Assembly: GCA_016867975.1 (NCBI GenBank) | Contig: VGIC01000009.1 | Location: 1-53,503, forward strand | Length of the DNA stretch: 53,503 nucleotides | Source: Betaproteobacteria bacterium | GTDB lineage: Bacteria; Pseudomonadota; Gammaproteobacteria; Burkholderiales; Methylophilaceae | Direction of reading: 5' to 3' | Shown here: piece after piece, positions 17,000 to 27,401 of the stretch | Numbering within the stretch: position 1 is the first letter of the stretch | Layout: every line of letters begins with the position of its first letter | The notes under the pieces: model-generated | Told to the model about the DNA's origin: nothing | Database searches by the model: none | What the model saw: only the letters and a program-made list of their open reading frames with translations | Position numbers and translations under genes: made by a program

Positions 17000-18175
17000 T
17001 CAAATGGTCGTAGGCTCTGCGGGCAAGGCTTCCCATGCGTTGCAGGCGGGGCATTGCCAATGGTGGTATTTAGCTTTAAACCCACATTGCACACAGTGGT
17101 AGGCTGTTTTATTGCCAATGGCATGGCGCACTGCTTGTTGCATGAGTTGAATATCTTGTAGATTGGTGTTGTTCTGTGGCTGATTGGTTTCTAAAGTGGC
17201 GCGTGCTTGTAGCAGTTGGTCGAGTGTGTTTAGACTCGGCATTTTGATCAATTCGTTTCGGGCAAGTTTGGCTGCACTTTCGGCACCTTCTTCTGACAAT
17301 GTTGCCTCATATAGGACATTCAGCAGGGAGCTAAGCTGATAGGTGTGTAAGTAGACCTTTAATAAACTCAAACCTTCAGCGATTTGATTTGCTGCGCGAT
17401 AGCATGCCAGTAATTTAGGAGCAATCAGACCAAGATATTCAGGTTTCTGAAATTCAATGTGTTTCCAAGTGGATATTGCGGCTTTATATTCTCCCGCCTC
17501 AAACTCGATGTCGCCGAGCAGGACGTTGGCTCGGACACAGTTCTTATTAGCGTTCAGCGCTTGTTCCAGCTCGAATCTTGCGGTATGGGTATCATCGGTC
17601 AGCTTTGACTTAAGGGCGAGTTCACAGTAATAGTGCGAGATCTCGATGCGGAAAGGGACACCGGAAAGGCGTTCAAGCTCCGTTGCTGCCTTGATTGCGC
17701 GTTCCCATTCCCGTTCACGCACGTAGATCTCAAGTAATGCCCTTAGTGCGGGTTGTCGGTAGCGTTCGTCATCCAAAGATTCAAAAAGTTCTTCAGCGCG
17801 GTCAAGGAGTCCGGCCTTGAGATAGTCTTGAGCCAACTCTGCTGTAACTGCTAGTTTTTGTTGGTGTTCCAGTTCCTTTTTTGACAGCAGATTCAAATGT
17901 AAGTTGATGGCGCGATCCACTTCTCCTCGCCTTCTAAACAAGCTACCCAAAGCAAAGTGGAGTTCCAAAGAATCCGTGTTGGCCTGCACGGCCTCCGTAA
18001 ACGCCTCAATGGCTTTATCCTGTTGGTTGGTAATGAGAAAGTTCAAGCCCTTGAAATAGGCCGCCGGCAATGTGGTTGATTCTGCCAATAGTTGTTTGAG
18101 GTCGACACGCGCTGCCAACCAGCCTAGGCTGAAGAATAGGGGTAACGCTAATAACCACCAAAACTCGAATTCCAT
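17000..18175 (-). CDS. lapB: Lipopolysaccharide assembly protein LapB (YciM)
   Basis: 391 residues: an N-terminal membrane anchor (FWWLLALPLFFSLGWLAARVD), a series of TPR units (for example AIEAFTEAVQANTDSLELHF, LHFALGSLFRRRGEVDRAI, AQDYLKAGLLDRAEELFESL) and a C-terminal rubredoxin-type metal site with two CxxC pairs (YHCVQCGFK, WQCPACNAW). In E. coli LapB works with FtsH to control LpxC turnover and so balances lipid A and phospholipid synthesis. The normally tight junction with ihfB upstream is opened by a ~390-bp gap containing repeats. Confidence 0.94.
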   Translation of the reverse strand: MEFEFWWLLALPLFFSLGWLAARVDLKQLLAESTTLPAAYFKGLNFLITNQQDKAIEAFTEAVQANTDSLELHFALGSLFRRRGEVDRAINLHLNLLSKKELEHQQKLAVTAELAQDYLKAGLLDRAEELFESLDDERYRQPALRALLEIYVREREWERAIKAATELERLSGVPFRIEISHYYCELALKSKLTDDTHTARFELEQALNANKNCVRANVLLGDIEFEAGEYKAAISTWKHIEFQKPEYLGLIAPKLLACYRAANQIAEGLSLLKVYLHTYQLSSLLNVLYEATLSEEGAESAAKLARNELIKMPSLNTLDQLLQARATLETNQPQNNTNLQDIQLMQQAVRHAIGNKTAYHCVQCGFKAKYHHWQCPACNAWEALPAEPTTI

Positions 18176-18231
18176 GCTGATTCACTTTTTATTATTCACG
18201 GCATATTTTACCTGAATTGGTGGACAGGACA

Positions 18232-18510
18232 TAAGGGCACTTCTATAAATACATTTTTTGCGAGCATCAGCTTCGCTGATTGCCTGTTTAAACCACTTGA
18301 GTGCATGACTGCGTTGCGTGATTTTTAGCTCCGGATAACTCTAAAGGTTATCCTACATTGAAACTTAATTTTTCGGTATCTGCGTTCCGTCACAACCGAC
18401 TCGATGCTTCAGCATCTAGCGAGGTTGGGGCGCCCCGCGTTTTATCGTATATTCCACGGGCATGCCCTTTACGGATAATGTTGCATCTAAATTTCTGCGT
18501 TTATAAAATC
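18232..18510 (+). repeat. Third repeat family, copy 1 (partly degraded), between lapB and ihfB
   Basis: TAAGGGCACTTCTATAAAT at 18232-18250 matches the end of the 32697-32906 element with one change. The core at 18382-18439 (GCGTTCCGTCACAACCGAC, then GATGCTTCAGCATC) is the reverse complement of 32785-32841 with few differences, and ATATTCCACGGGCATG (18449-18464) also has its partner at 32745-32760. The right terminus is not recognisable. The rest of the 18176-18567 gap holds the 38-bp repeat and a terminator; I see no gene. Confidence 0.65.
18259..18296 (-). repeat. 38-bp palindromic repeat, copy 2
   Basis: Reverse complement of 3042-3079 with one mismatch. It contains the ATCAGC-TTC-GCTGAT hairpin, and lies inside the left part of the third-family repeat, suggesting nested insertion. 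Confidence 0.8.
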
Positions 18511-18516
18511 GCCCAT

Positions 18517-18550
18517 AAAAAAACGGCAACCGTTTGGTTGCCGTTTTTTT
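18517..18550. terminator. Intrinsic terminator of ihfB
   Basis: AAAACGGCAAC and GTTGCCGTTTT pair around CGTTTG, with T runs on both strands. It lies 17 bp after the ihfB stop on the minus strand. Confidence 0.9.
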
Positions 18551-18567
18551 GTTGCATACAGACGGTC

Positions 18568-18849
18568 TTAGCTTAAATCTACGCGCTCGCGTAGCTCTTT
18601 ACCAGCTTTAAAGTGAGGAACATGTTTCTCAGGAACCTGTACTTTACTGCCGGTTTTAGGATTGCGACCCAAGCGAGGTGGGCGGTAATTCAGACTAAAA
18701 CTTCCAAAGCCACGAATTTCGATGCGTTCACCAGCGGCAAGATTGTCTGACATCGCATCCAATATTGCCTTCACTGATAGCTCTGCATCTTTCATCACCA
18801 GTTGCGGAAATCGATCCGCAAGCAGTGTGATTAGCTCTGATTTTGTCAT
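18568..18849 (-). CDS. ihfB: Integration host factor subunit beta
   Basis: 93-residue DNA-bending protein of the HU/IHF family. [17 protein letters not shown], the [19 protein letters not shown] arm with the intercalating proline and [16 protein letters not shown] mark it as the beta subunit (E. coli 94 residues). Its position just after rpsA (32 bp) is the classical rpsA-ihfB arrangement. Its product would also be the natural bending partner for the sigma-54 promoter of amtB in this window (inference). Confidence 0.95.
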   Translation of the reverse strand: MTKSELITLLADRFPQLVMKDAELSVKAILDAMSDNLAAGERIEIRGFGSFSLNYRPPRLGRNPKTGSKVQVPEKHVPHFKAGKELRERVDLS

Positions 18850-18881
18850 GCTGAGTGCCTTCTCTTGATACTTAATTTAGC

Positions 18882-20387
18882 TTACTTTTTGCTATCTAGT
18901 TTTGCTTTCAATAATGCACCAAGATTGGTTGTGCCAGCACTTGCGCTATCGTCTTGTGCTTGAACTGTTTCTTTGGCCTTAGCTTTAGCTTTAGCTTTAG
19001 GTTTTGCTTCAGGTTTTTCTTCTGAAGAGGCACCTGATGGATCAGCGGTTAATTGTTTTACGCCTAATGAAATGCGCTCTTTCTCAACGTCGATTGCCAA
19101 GATTACAGCTTCAAGTTCGTCACCTTTTTTGAAGTTGCGGATAGCATCTTCGCCGGATTGTGTCCATGACAAATCAGATAAGTGAACTAAGCCGTCGATG
19201 CCACCAGGCAAGCCGATGAATATACCGAAGTCAGTGATGGATTTGATTTGACCTGAAACTTTGTCACCTTTAGCATGTGTTGCGGAGAAATCATCCCATG
19301 GGTTAGCTTGGCATTGTTTCATACCTAATGACAAGCGACGACGTGCTTCGTCGATCTCAAGGATCATTACTTCAACTTCATCACCTAATTGAGCGATTTT
19401 TCCTGGGTGAATGTTTTTATTTGTCCAGTCCATTTCTGAAACGTGCACCAAACCTTCTATTCCTGGTTCAATTTCAACGAATGCGCCGTAATCAGTCAAG
19501 TTGGAAACTTTACCGAACAGGCGTGTGCTGACTGGGTAGCGGCGTGCCAAAGCAACCCATGGGTCATCGCCCAATTGCTTGATACCCAATGAAACACGGT
19601 TTTTCTCTTGATCGAATTTCAGGATTTTTGCTTCAACTTCTTCACCAACAGTCAGCACTTCTGATGGGTGTTTTACACGACGCCATGCCAGGTCGGTGAT
19701 GTGCAACAAGCCATCGATACCGCCTAAATCAACGAATGCACCGTAGTCAGTGATGTTTTTCACGATACCTTTAACCACTGCGCCTTCAGTCAATGTGCCG
19801 ATTAGTGCTTCACGGTCCGCGCCAGCGCTAACTTCCATTACTGCGCGACGTGAAACAACGATGTTGTTACGTTTGCGGTCTAATTTGATGACTTTCAAGT
19901 CACACTCTTTGTTTTCGAATGGAGTGGTGTCTTTCACTGGACGTACATCCACTAGTGAGCCTGGCAAGAAAGCCATGATGCCGTTTACAGAAACACGCAA
20001 ACCACCTTTAACTTTACCGCTGACAAAGCCTTTAATGATGCGACCTTCGTTCATTGCATCTTCTAGGTCTAACCATGTTTCCATGCGTTTAGCTTTTTCG
20101 CGTGAAAGTACAGTTGAACCGAAGCCGTCTTCCAACTTCTCGATGGCTACTTTAACAAAGTCGCCCACTTGAACTTCGAGTTCACCTTGAGCATTACGGA
20201 ATTCATCAGCGTTGATTACGCTTTCGGATTTAAGACCAGCGTTTACGATCACGTGATCGTTATCAACTGAAGTTACTTCAGCGGTAATCACTTCGCCAGA
20301 ACGCATTTCCTGACGAGCTAAGCTTTCCTCAAAAAGCGTAGCAAAAGATTCCATAGATGAAGCAGTAGATTTAGAAGTAGAAGCCAT
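18882..20387 (-). CDS. rpsA: 30S ribosomal protein S1
   Basis: Binds mRNA at the small subunit and assists initiation. From the ATG at 20387 ([19 protein letters not shown]) the protein has 501 residues, with six S1 OB-fold repeats; good examples are [40 protein letters not shown] and [20 protein letters not shown]. After the last repeat comes a short Ala/Lys-rich tail ([16 protein letters not shown]), distinct from E. coli. A start 17 codons further up (20438) is open but would use the structured leader. Confidence 0.94.
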   Translation of the reverse strand: MASTSKSTASSMESFATLFEESLARQEMRSGEVITAEVTSVDNDHVIVNAGLKSESVINADEFRNAQGELEVQVGDFVKVAIEKLEDGFGSTVLSREKAKRMETWLDLEDAMNEGRIIKGFVSGKVKGGLRVSVNGIMAFLPGSLVDVRPVKDTTPFENKECDLKVIKLDRKRNNIVVSRRAVMEVSAGADREALIGTLTEGAVVKGIVKNITDYGAFVDLGGIDGLLHITDLAWRRVKHPSEVLTVGEEVEAKILKFDQEKNRVSLGIKQLGDDPWVALARRYPVSTRLFGKVSNLTDYGAFVEIEPGIEGLVHVSEMDWTNKNIHPGKIAQLGDEVEVMILEIDEARRRLSLGMKQCQANPWDDFSATHAKGDKVSGQIKSITDFGIFIGLPGGIDGLVHLSDLSWTQSGEDAIRNFKKGDELEAVILAIDVEKERISLGVKQLTADPSGASSEEKPEAKPKAKAKAKAKETVQAQDDSASAGTTNLGALLKAKLDSKK

Positions 20388-20410
20388 GTAAATAAAATTA
20401 CCTAAAATAT

Positions 20411-20497
20411 CCCACCTAGCAGTGGGGTAGTTAATCAACTGCGCGTCAGTGAGAAGCGCAGACCAAAGTTACCTTGAACAGTAAAGGGTGAATTATA
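20411..20497 (-). promoter_or_regulatory. rpsA promoter -10 and structured leader
   Basis: On the minus strand TATAAT at 20497-20492 is a good -10. The leader that follows can form two hairpins: CTGCGC/GCGCAG (20461-20439) and CCCAC/GTGGG (20426-20411), the second about 24 bases before the rpsA ATG. E. coli S1 represses its own translation through hairpins in an otherwise SD-poor leader, and this arrangement would suit such control. Confidence 0.5.
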
Positions 20498-20521
20498 ACT
20501 AAAACATTGAAAAATAAAAGA

Positions 20522-21190
20522 CTATTTATCAATTTTTTCTTGATAATTGCTCAAAACGATATTGACCGCCGCGGAAATTCCTAGGTTGTCTGTCTCAAGT
20601 AGGATGGCGTCTTTTGCTATTACCAATGGGGCACTTGTTCTGCTTTTGTCTCTGGCATCGCGTTCTTGCAGGTCTAGCAAGATATTTGAGTAGTCGGCTG
20701 GCTGACCTTTGCCTAGTAATTGTTGATAGCGGCGTTGAGCTCTGGTTTCAGTTGAGGCGGTTAGAAAGACTTTAAGCTGAGCATCCGGGAAAATCACGGT
20801 GCCCATGTCGCGTCCATCGGCTACGAGTCCGGGTGAAACACGAAAGCTGTGTTGTAAATCGACTAGCGCTGCTCTCAGGGGTGCATGTACGGCAACTTGA
20901 GAAGCCCCTTTGCCCATCAGTTCTGTGCGGATATCATTAGAGATATCCTGATTGTCTAACAGTACCTTTTCCTGTTTGAATTGAATGTGTAGAGCCTTGG
21001 CGCATTCAGCGATTGCATTCGCATCATGCCAGGAGATGTTCTTTTGGTGCGTGGCAAATGCTACAACGCGATAGAGTGCGCCGGAGTCAAGATAGGAAAA
21101 GCCCAGCTTGTCTGCGACGATTTGAGCCACAGTTCCTTTGCCGGACGCTGAAGGACCATCAATAGCAATGACTGGAATGTGATTGGTCAT
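20522..21190 (-). CDS. cmk: Cytidylate kinase
   Basis: Phosphorylates CMP and dCMP. 222 residues with the P-loop [32 protein letters not shown], the CMP-binding [16 protein letters not shown] and [17 protein letters not shown] lid motifs. The start overlaps the aroA stop as ATGA, so translation is likely coupled. The aroA-cmk-rpsA order is conserved in proteobacteria; rpsA follows after 134 bp with its own promoter signals. Confidence 0.95.
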   Translation of the reverse strand: MTNHIPVIAIDGPSASGKGTVAQIVADKLGFSYLDSGALYRVVAFATHQKNISWHDANAIAECAKALHIQFKQEKVLLDNQDISNDIRTELMGKGASQVAVHAPLRAALVDLQHSFRVSPGLVADGRDMGTVIFPDAQLKVFLTASTETRAQRRYQQLLGKGQPADYSNILLDLQERDARDKSRTSAPLVIAKDAILLETDNLGISAAVNIVLSNYQEKIDK

Positions 21191-22482
21191 GATGCAATTT
21201 TCTTAAACGCTTCGAAATAATCAGGAAACGTTTTGTTGACACATTGTGGGTCGTTAATGGTAATCGGCACGCCTCCCAGTGATACCAGCGAGAAGCACAT
21301 TGCCATGCGGTGATCATCGTAAGTGTCAATGACTGCATTGGGCGTGAGTTGTGTAGGTGGTGTTATTTTGATGTAATCCGCACCTTCTTCCACGATCGCG
21401 CCTACTTTGCGCAATTCAGTTGCCATGGCAGCAATACGGTCTGTTTCTTTTACGCGCCAGCTGGCGATGTTGCGTAGGGTGGTAGTGCCTTGGGCAAACA
21501 AAGCCATGATGGCCAAGGTCATGGCGGCATCTGGGATATGGTTGCAATCTAAATCGATTGGAAGAATGTTATCTGCTTTACTGGATGTAACGTGATTGGC
21601 TCCATAGCTGATTTTCCCACCCATCAAACAGAGTGCGTCCACAAAGCGAACATCTCCTTGTATGCTGTCTTTGCTAAGACCTTCTACTGTGACATTGCCA
21701 GCAATTGAGCCCGCAGCCAGAAAATAGGATGCACTGGACGCATCGCCTTCAACAAAAATTTCCTTAGGTGCGTGATAGCGGCTATCTGCTGGTACGGTAA
21801 AACTTTTCCAGCCATCGCGCTGAATCGCTACTTTAAAACGTGCCATTAAATTAAGTGTGATTTCAATATAGGGCTTCGATATCAACTCGCCCACAACTTC
21901 AATGGTGGCCTCCTGTTGCGTTAGCGGTAGCGTCATTAGCAGGGCAGTGAGAAACTGGCTTGAAACATCTCCGCGAATTTTAATCGGCTGATTGCAATCC
22001 GGCTTGGCTGGGGATATTTTTAATGGAGGGAACCCTTCTTTCTCCAGATAGGCGATTTGGGCGCCAGCCTGACGTAAGGCATCGACTAGATCGCCTATCG
22101 GTCGTTCATGCATACGTGGAATGCCATGCAGGTAATAGTGCCCGCCAGAAAATGCCAGCGCTGCTGTAAGTGGTCTGAAAGCAGTGCCAGCATTGCCTAA
22201 AAATAAATTTACAGGCTGATTTGCACTGCCCTTGTTGGGTAGGTTGCCACCGCAGCCCCCTACACGCCAGGCGTTATTAGCAAAGTTCTCCAGCTGGACA
22301 CCCAGTAACTGTAACGCCTCCAGCATGCGAGAAGTGTCGTCTGATGCGAGCAAGTCTCGTATCTCTGTGTTGCCTGTTGCTAAAGCGGCTAGCAACAATG
22401 TACGATTAGAAATGCTTTTAGAGCCAGGTAAGGTGATAGTGCCTTCTGCGTGAGTACAGGCGGAGAGGGTGAGTTGTTCCAT
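21187..22482 (-). CDS. aroA: EPSP synthase (3-phosphoshikimate 1-carboxyvinyltransferase)
   Basis: Sixth step of the shikimate pathway. 431 residues in two inside-out alpha/beta domains: [36 protein letters not shown] (PEP/glyphosate loop with Gly-Asn-Ala-Gly-Thr), the RWKVKETDRI-like [17 protein letters not shown] and [13 protein letters not shown]. The NAGTA and DDHRMA forms indicate a class I enzyme. It sits between tyrA and cmk on the minus strand. Confidence 0.95.
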   Translation of the reverse strand: MEQLTLSACTHAEGTITLPGSKSISNRTLLLAALATGNTEIRDLLASDDTSRMLEALQLLGVQLENFANNAWRVGGCGGNLPNKGSANQPVNLFLGNAGTAFRPLTAALAFSGGHYYLHGIPRMHERPIGDLVDALRQAGAQIAYLEKEGFPPLKISPAKPDCNQPIKIRGDVSSQFLTALLMTLPLTQQEATIEVVGELISKPYIEITLNLMARFKVAIQRDGWKSFTVPADSRYHAPKEIFVEGDASSASYFLAAGSIAGNVTVEGLSKDSIQGDVRFVDALCLMGGKISYGANHVTSSKADNILPIDLDCNHIPDAAMTLAIMALFAQGTTTLRNIASWRVKETDRIAAMATELRKVGAIVEEGADYIKITPPTQLTPNAVIDTYDDHRMAMCFSLVSLGGVPITINDPQCVNKTFPDYFEAFKKIAS

Positions 22483-22510
22483 GTTAATTTATACTTTGTA
22501 AAGGTGCTTC

Positions 22511-23368
22511 TTAACGTTTTGCCCAGTTATTGCGCGCGGTGCTGGCACGGTCAAACAGGTCATGCAATCCTTGGCCATCTTCTTGCTCTAGAAGCAGTTT
22601 TAAATGGGCGAGTTCTTTTTGGTATGCGGTGATTTCACTGAGTAATGCGGGCCTGTTAGCAAGGCTGATGTCGCGCCACATCTCGGGGTGGCTACCGGCA
22701 ATGCGGGTGAAGTCTCTGAAGCCACTGGCGGCAAATCCAAATAGCTGTTTAGCATTGGGCCGTGCTGCAATTTCATCCACCAGTGCAAATGCCAGTAGGT
22801 GCGGCAAGTGGCTCACCGCGGCAAAAATGCCATCATGTGTTTCGGCGGACATTTCACTCACGTGGGCACCACAGGTTTGCCATAATTCACGAACGGCTTG
22901 AATGGCATCTGAACTAGTTTCTGCGCTGGGCGTGAGCACCACATTTTTATTGCGGTACAGATCCGCCGTTGCTACTGTGACGCCGCTCTTTTCTGCGCCG
23001 GCAATTGGATGTCCACCAACAAATTGGCTGATTTGCGAACCAAGAATCTCTCTTGCGCAGGTTAAAACATCGCCTTTAGTACTACCAGCATCAGTGATGA
23101 TGGTCTTGGCGGACAAGTGCGGTTTGATCGCGTTAAGAATAGCGGGAGTTTGTGCGACGGGAGCTGCAATGAGAACGAGGTCAGCTTCATCGAGCGCATC
23201 CTCAGCGCGCTGGCAGGCGATGTCAATGACGCCCAAATCAATTGCCGATTGTAGGCTGGATTGAGACCGACCTACTCCTGTGATTTGGGCGTGGAGACCA
23301 CTTTTTTTCAATGCCAAGGCTAGTGAGCCGCCAATCAGCCCAACGCCAAATATGGTGATTTTCTTCAA
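22511..23368 (-). CDS. tyrA: Prephenate/arogenate dehydrogenase
   Basis: Oxidative decarboxylation leading to tyrosine. 285 residues without a fused chorismate mutase. Rossmann loop IFGVGLIGGSLALAL, VGGHPIAGAEKSGV with the catalytic His, and AVSHLPHLLAFALV are family hallmarks. aroA starts 28 bp downstream. In many betaproteobacteria serC, pheA and hisC precede tyrA; here bpt-aat precede it, so that block is broken or located elsewhere. Confidence 0.93.
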   Translation of the reverse strand: MKKITIFGVGLIGGSLALALKKSGLHAQITGVGRSQSSLQSAIDLGVIDIACQRAEDALDEADLVLIAAPVAQTPAILNAIKPHLSAKTIITDAGSTKGDVLTCAREILGSQISQFVGGHPIAGAEKSGVTVATADLYRNKNVVLTPSAETSSDAIQAVRELWQTCGAHVSEMSAETHDGIFAAVSHLPHLLAFALVDEIAARPNAKQLFGFAASGFRDFTRIAGSHPEMWRDISLANRPALLSEITAYQKELAHLKLLLEQEDGQGLHDLFDRASTARNNWAKR

Positions 23369-23425
23369 TTGGTTTTTAGATAGTTAAGGGTGAACAAAGC
23401 AAATTGTAACATTGTTGCGCCTTGG

Positions 23426-24190
23426 CTAGGGATGGCTGTCTGGTTGGGGTGCATGAAAAGGGATCCATGTGTCGCCAATGCGCATCTCTAACGGTTGATA
23501 TTTTTGTTTGTAAGTCATCTTTTTGCTATCTTTGATCCAGTAACCTAAATAGAGATAAGGTAAATTCAGTTGTTTTGCCCATAGCGCTTGCCATACTACA
23601 TTGAATGTACCATAACTGCTGGTGGCGTCCGTTGTGTCATAGAACGTGTACACCGCGGAGACTCCATTCTGAATGAGATCAATGACGCTCACCATTTTGA
23701 GTGCATCATGCTCTCTAAATTCTACCAATACCGTCTCGACATTGGATTTGCATAGAAAATTTTCGTACTGCTCAGCGTCTTCTTCTATACGGTCGTGTTC
23801 GCCATTTGTCGGCGGGTCGTAGTGACGCGCTTGCTGATAGGCCGTATAGAGCTGATAGTGTTCTTCATAAAAGGCGATCGGCAGTATTTTGATAGTGAGG
23901 CCATTATGTTGTTTCCAAGCTCTTTTTTGACTTCGGCTCGGCGTGAAAGCGTTGACCATCAGTCTGACCGGAACGCATGCTTGGCAAAGTTCACAGTGTG
24001 GGCGATAGACATACTCTCCACTGCGACGGAATCCTTGATGTATTAAGTCATCATATTCATCTACCCCGACTCTATTGGGCGGAGATACGATGAGGCTTTT
24101 TGCCAGTTTGCTTGGTAGATAGCCGCAACGATAAGCTGTGCTGACATCAAATCGCAGTCTTTGTGGTTGGCGGTGATTTAGCTGATTCAT
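23426..24190 (-). CDS. bpt: Aspartate/glutamate leucyltransferase Bpt
   Basis: Transfers Leu from Leu-tRNA to N-terminal Asp or Glu, creating N-degrons for ClpAP. 254 residues with an N-terminal CGYLPSKLAKSLIV, the cysteine pair HCELCQACVPVRLMV, and the C-terminal GNAT-like segment LYLGYWIKDSKKMTYKQKYQP. It overlaps aat by four bases (ATGA), forming the complete two-enzyme bacterial N-degron set with that gene. Confidence 0.93.
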   Translation of the reverse strand: MNQLNHRQPQRLRFDVSTAYRCGYLPSKLAKSLIVSPPNRVGVDEYDDLIHQGFRRSGEYVYRPHCELCQACVPVRLMVNAFTPSRSQKRAWKQHNGLTIKILPIAFYEEHYQLYTAYQQARHYDPPTNGEHDRIEEDAEQYENFLCKSNVETVLVEFREHDALKMVSVIDLIQNGVSAVYTFYDTTDATSSYGTFNVVWQALWAKQLNLPYLYLGYWIKDSKKMTYKQKYQPLEMRIGDTWIPFHAPQPDSHP

Positions 24191-24882
24191 GGCGAGGTGC
24201 TGGTGAGTAAGGACATTTGGGCGATGAACTCGTCACGAGTAATCTCGTATGCCCCTAGTGAGGCAAGATGCGCAGTTTTCATTTGACAATCTATCATTTC
24301 AACCCCTAGTTGCGTGAGGTGTTGCACGAGTAATACAAACGCCATTTTAGACGCATCGGTGATATGGTGAAACATACTTTCGCCATAAAACATGCGGCCG
24401 ATTTTTACGCCATAGCAGCCGCCCACCAGCTTGCCATGTAGCCAAGTTTCAGATGAGATGGCGTAGCCCGCTTCGTGCAGTCTGCAATAGGCGTCGATAA
24501 TGTCCTGCGTAATCCATGTGCCTTGCTGTCCTGCTCTTAAGGTGTGGCTACAGGCGGAGATGACTTCACGAAAGGCTGTATTAAAGCGCACTTCAAAGTC
24601 TTTGTTTTTGATGGTTTTCTGTAATGAACGACTTATTTTTAATGCACTAGGAAACAGTACCATACGCGGGTTAGGGCTCCACCAAAGGATAGGCTCACCA
24701 TCGCTGAACCATGGAAATATGCCTTGCCGGTAGGCAGACAGCAAACGCGGCAAAGATAAGTCGCCACCGATGGCAATCAGACCGTTAGGGTCTGTAAGCG
24801 CATCAGACAGCGGAGGAAACGCGCAATTCCCATCAATGCAGGCAACACGGCCGCTGGGGAGTTGATAATAGGCATGGCTCAT
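24187..24882 (-). CDS. aat: Leucyl/phenylalanyl-tRNA-protein transferase
   Basis: Adds Leu or Phe to N-terminal Lys or Arg. 231 residues with FPPLSDALTDPNGLIAIGGD, YRQGIFPWFSDGEPILWWSPNPRM in two steps of the signature, and GGCYGVKIGRMFYGESMFH. The following overlapping bpt extends the pathway to acidic N-termini. Divergent from ygiQ across a 207-bp region holding an FNR-like box. Confidence 0.95.
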   Translation of the reverse strand: MSHAYYQLPSGRVACIDGNCAFPPLSDALTDPNGLIAIGGDLSLPRLLSAYRQGIFPWFSDGEPILWWSPNPRMVLFPSALKISRSLQKTIKNKDFEVRFNTAFREVISACSHTLRAGQQGTWITQDIIDAYCRLHEAGYAISSETWLHGKLVGGCYGVKIGRMFYGESMFHHITDASKMAFVLLVQHLTQLGVEMIDCQMKTAHLASLGAYEITRDEFIAQMSLLTSTSP

Positions 24883-24994
24883 GGAGTAAATTATCCCAGA
24901 TTTTCCATTAGGACTGGAACGCTAACTTGTTCACTTTTCGCTAGATTTATCATCTACATTAAGCATTTTTGCAATGGTCTCATTCCTTATTTGA

Positions 24995-25008
24995 TTCATC
25001 TAGATCAA
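24995..25008 (+). promoter_or_regulatory. FNR/ANR-like box upstream of ygiQ
   Basis: TTCATCTAGATCAA matches the TTGAT-N4-ATCAA consensus with one change and has the favoured CTAG centre. A TTATAT -10 at 25034-25039 puts the box about 44 bp before a start site near 25046, close to the class II activator position (-41.5). Confidence 0.5.
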
Positions 25009-25089
25009 AGGTAAATAGGATGTAATATATCTTTTATATCAAGTGATTAGTGCGTAGAATGCGCGCAATTTAGTTGTTTTATTAAACGC

Positions 25090-27261
25090 TTGGAACATTA
25101 CACAACACTTTTAGCCAAACCGATCAATAGCTATCGACCGTACTGGGCGAAGCGGTTTGGGTCTGCGCCGATTCTGCCGATGTCACGAGCTGAGATGGAC
25201 GCGCTGGGTTGGGATAGCTGCGACATTATTTTGGTTTCCGGGGATGCGTATATAGATCACCCTAGTTTTGGGGCGTCGCTCGTCGGACGACTGTTGGAAT
25301 CGCAAGGTTTTAGGGTGGGTATTATTGCTCAGCCGGATTGGCAGAATGCCAGTGCCTTTAAAGTGTTAGGTAAACCTAATCTCTATTTTGGCGTGACTGC
25401 CGGTAATATGGATAGCATGGTGAATCGTTATACCGCCGATAGGAAGATTCGCAGTGATGACGCTTATACACCGGATGCTGTGCCCAACAAACGTCCTGAT
25501 CGGGCTGTTCTGGTATATAGCCAACGCTGTAGAGAGGCTTATTCGGACGTGCCGCTCGTGGTTGGTAGTATTGAGGCCAGTCTGCGGCGTATCGCCCATT
25601 ATGATTATTGGTCTGACAAAGTGCGCCGCAGTATATTGGTGGACTCCAAAGCTGATATGTTGTTATATGGCAATGCGGAGCGTGCCTTGGTTGAGCTGAC
25701 ACATCGTCTGACCAAAGGCGAGCACATTGCCGATATCCAGGATATTCGTGGTACGGTATTTCTGCGGAAACACATACCGCAAGGCTGGAGCGAGATCGAA
25801 AGTACCCGACTGGACCGTCCTGGTGTTGTGGAAAAGCATGTAGACCCTTATGAAATGGGCGTGTATAAAAATACAGGGGGGAAAGCTGATGCCAGCTGTG
25901 CCACGAATGTTGGCGAAACAAAATCAGATTTGCCTGAGGGTGCTAAAGCGGTTGAGATTGTGCGCAATCCTAAAGCGGATAGAACGACTCAGGTCGTCCG
26001 CCTGCCATCCTACGAAGAGGTATCAAAAGATCCAGTTATGTACGCACACGCTTCCCGTGTGCTACATCTGGAGGCGAATCCTGGAAACGCGCGGGCGCTG
26101 GTGCAGCGTCATGGTGACCGTGAAGTATGGCTGAATCCGCCGCCGATTCCGCTTACCACCAAGGAAATGGATTACGTATACGACATGCCGTATGCCCGCA
26201 GACCGCACCCAGCTTATAAAGATGCCAAGATTCCGGCATGGGAGATGATCCGTTTCAGCGTTAATATCATGCGTGGTTGCTTTGGCGGCTGCACTTTCTG
26301 CAGTATTACCGAACACGAAGGGCGCATCATTCAAAGCCGTAGTGAAGCCTCAATTTTAAAAGAGGTCGAAGAGATTCGCGATAAGGTGGAAGGATTTACT
26401 GGGGTGATTTCAGACCTTGGCGGCCCGACCGCGAATATGTATCGCATCGCCTGTAAAAGTGAATCGATAGAAAAAAATTGCCGCAAGCTGAGCTGTGTTT
26501 ACCCCGGCATTTGCGAGAACTTGAATACCGACCATAGTGCACTGATTCAGCTTTATCGCAAGGCGCGTGCTATTAAAGGCGTGAAAAAAATCCTCATCGG
26601 CAGTGGTGTACGTTACGACTTGGCAGTGAAATCACCGGAATATGTGAGAGAGTTGGTGCAACATCATGTGGGGGGCTACCTGAAGATAGCACCTGAACAT
26701 AGCGAAGAGAACGTACTCAGTAAGATGATGAAACCTGGCATGGAGGCTTATGACGACTTTAAAGCCATGTTTGAGAAGTTCAGTATAGAGGCGGGTAAGC
26801 AACAGTATTTGATTCCGTATTTTATAGCGGCGCACCCTGGAGCTACTGACGAAGATATGCTGAATCTAGCGCTATGGCTCAAGAAATATGGCTTTAAGTT
26901 AGACCAAGTCCAGACATTTACGCCCACGCCGATGGCGATGGCAACCGCGATGTATCATTCTGGCAAAAATCCATTGCGTAAAGTGACTGTTGATTCCGAG
27001 AATGTGCCTATCCCCAAAGCAGGTAATGTACGTAAACTGCACAAGGCTTTTATTCGCTACCATGATCCCAACAACTGGTCGATGCTGCGCGAGGCTTTGG
27101 TGGGGATGGGCAGGGCAGATTTGATCGGAAGTGGCAAACATTGCCTGATTCCGACTTGGCAGCCATCTTCTGGTAAACCAATTACCACCGTGCGTGGCGC
27201 GCAACTTGAGCGATCTGTAAGACCTAAGCGCGCCATGGAGAAGAAGCGCAAATACTCATAA
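25090..27261 (+). CDS. ygiQ: YgiQ family radical SAM protein
   Basis: 723-residue protein of the UPF0313 group, function not established. N-terminal cobalamin-domain-like region ([31 protein letters not shown]), then the radical SAM cluster CFGGCTFC in [18 protein letters not shown] at about residue 397, [11 protein letters not shown] and a C-terminal Lys/Arg tail. The start is TTG at 25090: an in-frame TAG at 25048 and the lack of ATG before MSRAEM leave little choice, and the N-terminus aligns with E. coli YgiQ from there. No good Shine-Dalgarno is visible. Confidence 0.9.
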   Translation: MEHYTTLLAKPINSYRPYWAKRFGSAPILPMSRAEMDALGWDSCDIILVSGDAYIDHPSFGASLVGRLLESQGFRVGIIAQPDWQNASAFKVLGKPNLYFGVTAGNMDSMVNRYTADRKIRSDDAYTPDAVPNKRPDRAVLVYSQRCREAYSDVPLVVGSIEASLRRIAHYDYWSDKVRRSILVDSKADMLLYGNAERALVELTHRLTKGEHIADIQDIRGTVFLRKHIPQGWSEIESTRLDRPGVVEKHVDPYEMGVYKNTGGKADASCATNVGETKSDLPEGAKAVEIVRNPKADRTTQVVRLPSYEEVSKDPVMYAHASRVLHLEANPGNARALVQRHGDREVWLNPPPIPLTTKEMDYVYDMPYARRPHPAYKDAKIPAWEMIRFSVNIMRGCFGGCTFCSITEHEGRIIQSRSEASILKEVEEIRDKVEGFTGVISDLGGPTANMYRIACKSESIEKNCRKLSCVYPGICENLNTDHSALIQLYRKARAIKGVKKILIGSGVRYDLAVKSPEYVRELVQHHVGGYLKIAPEHSEENVLSKMMKPGMEAYDDFKAMFEKFSIEAGKQQYLIPYFIAAHPGATDEDMLNLALWLKKYGFKLDQVQTFTPTPMAMATAMYHSGKNPLRKVTVDSENVPIPKAGNVRKLHKAFIRYHDPNNWSMLREALVGMGRADLIGSGKHCLIPTWQPSSGKPITTVRGAQLERSVRPKRAMEKKRKYS

Positions 27262-27327
27262 GTAATTGCATGTTGCATCCTGCCAGAACCATTCTTCAGT
27301 ATTAAGCAACAAAGTCTCACACTTTAA

Positions 27328-27346
27328 GAATAGATTTAATCTATTC
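27328..27346. repeat. Perfect 9-1-9 palindrome upstream of TonB receptor
   Basis: GAATAGATT-T-AATCTATTC, 67 bp after ygiQ and 56 bp before the predicted promoter of the receptor. Could be an operator or a weak stem ending ygiQ transcripts; no T-run follows. Confidence 0.5.
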
Positions 27347-27401
27347 CAACATTCAATTGAATCCTTTGCTATGGGTTTTCAGGCGCGCTTTCCTCGTTAA
27401 G

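Noticed and set aside
18358-18576. Frame with FRHNRLDASASS, also found at 32542-32859
   Set aside because: The shared peptide only reflects the repeated DNA core; no start signal or full-length conservation.
25850-26134. Several long frames inside ygiQ, dcd, folA and other genes on both strands
   Set aside because: They lie in other frames of well-recognised genes, have no family-like motifs, and show the skewed composition of shadow frames.
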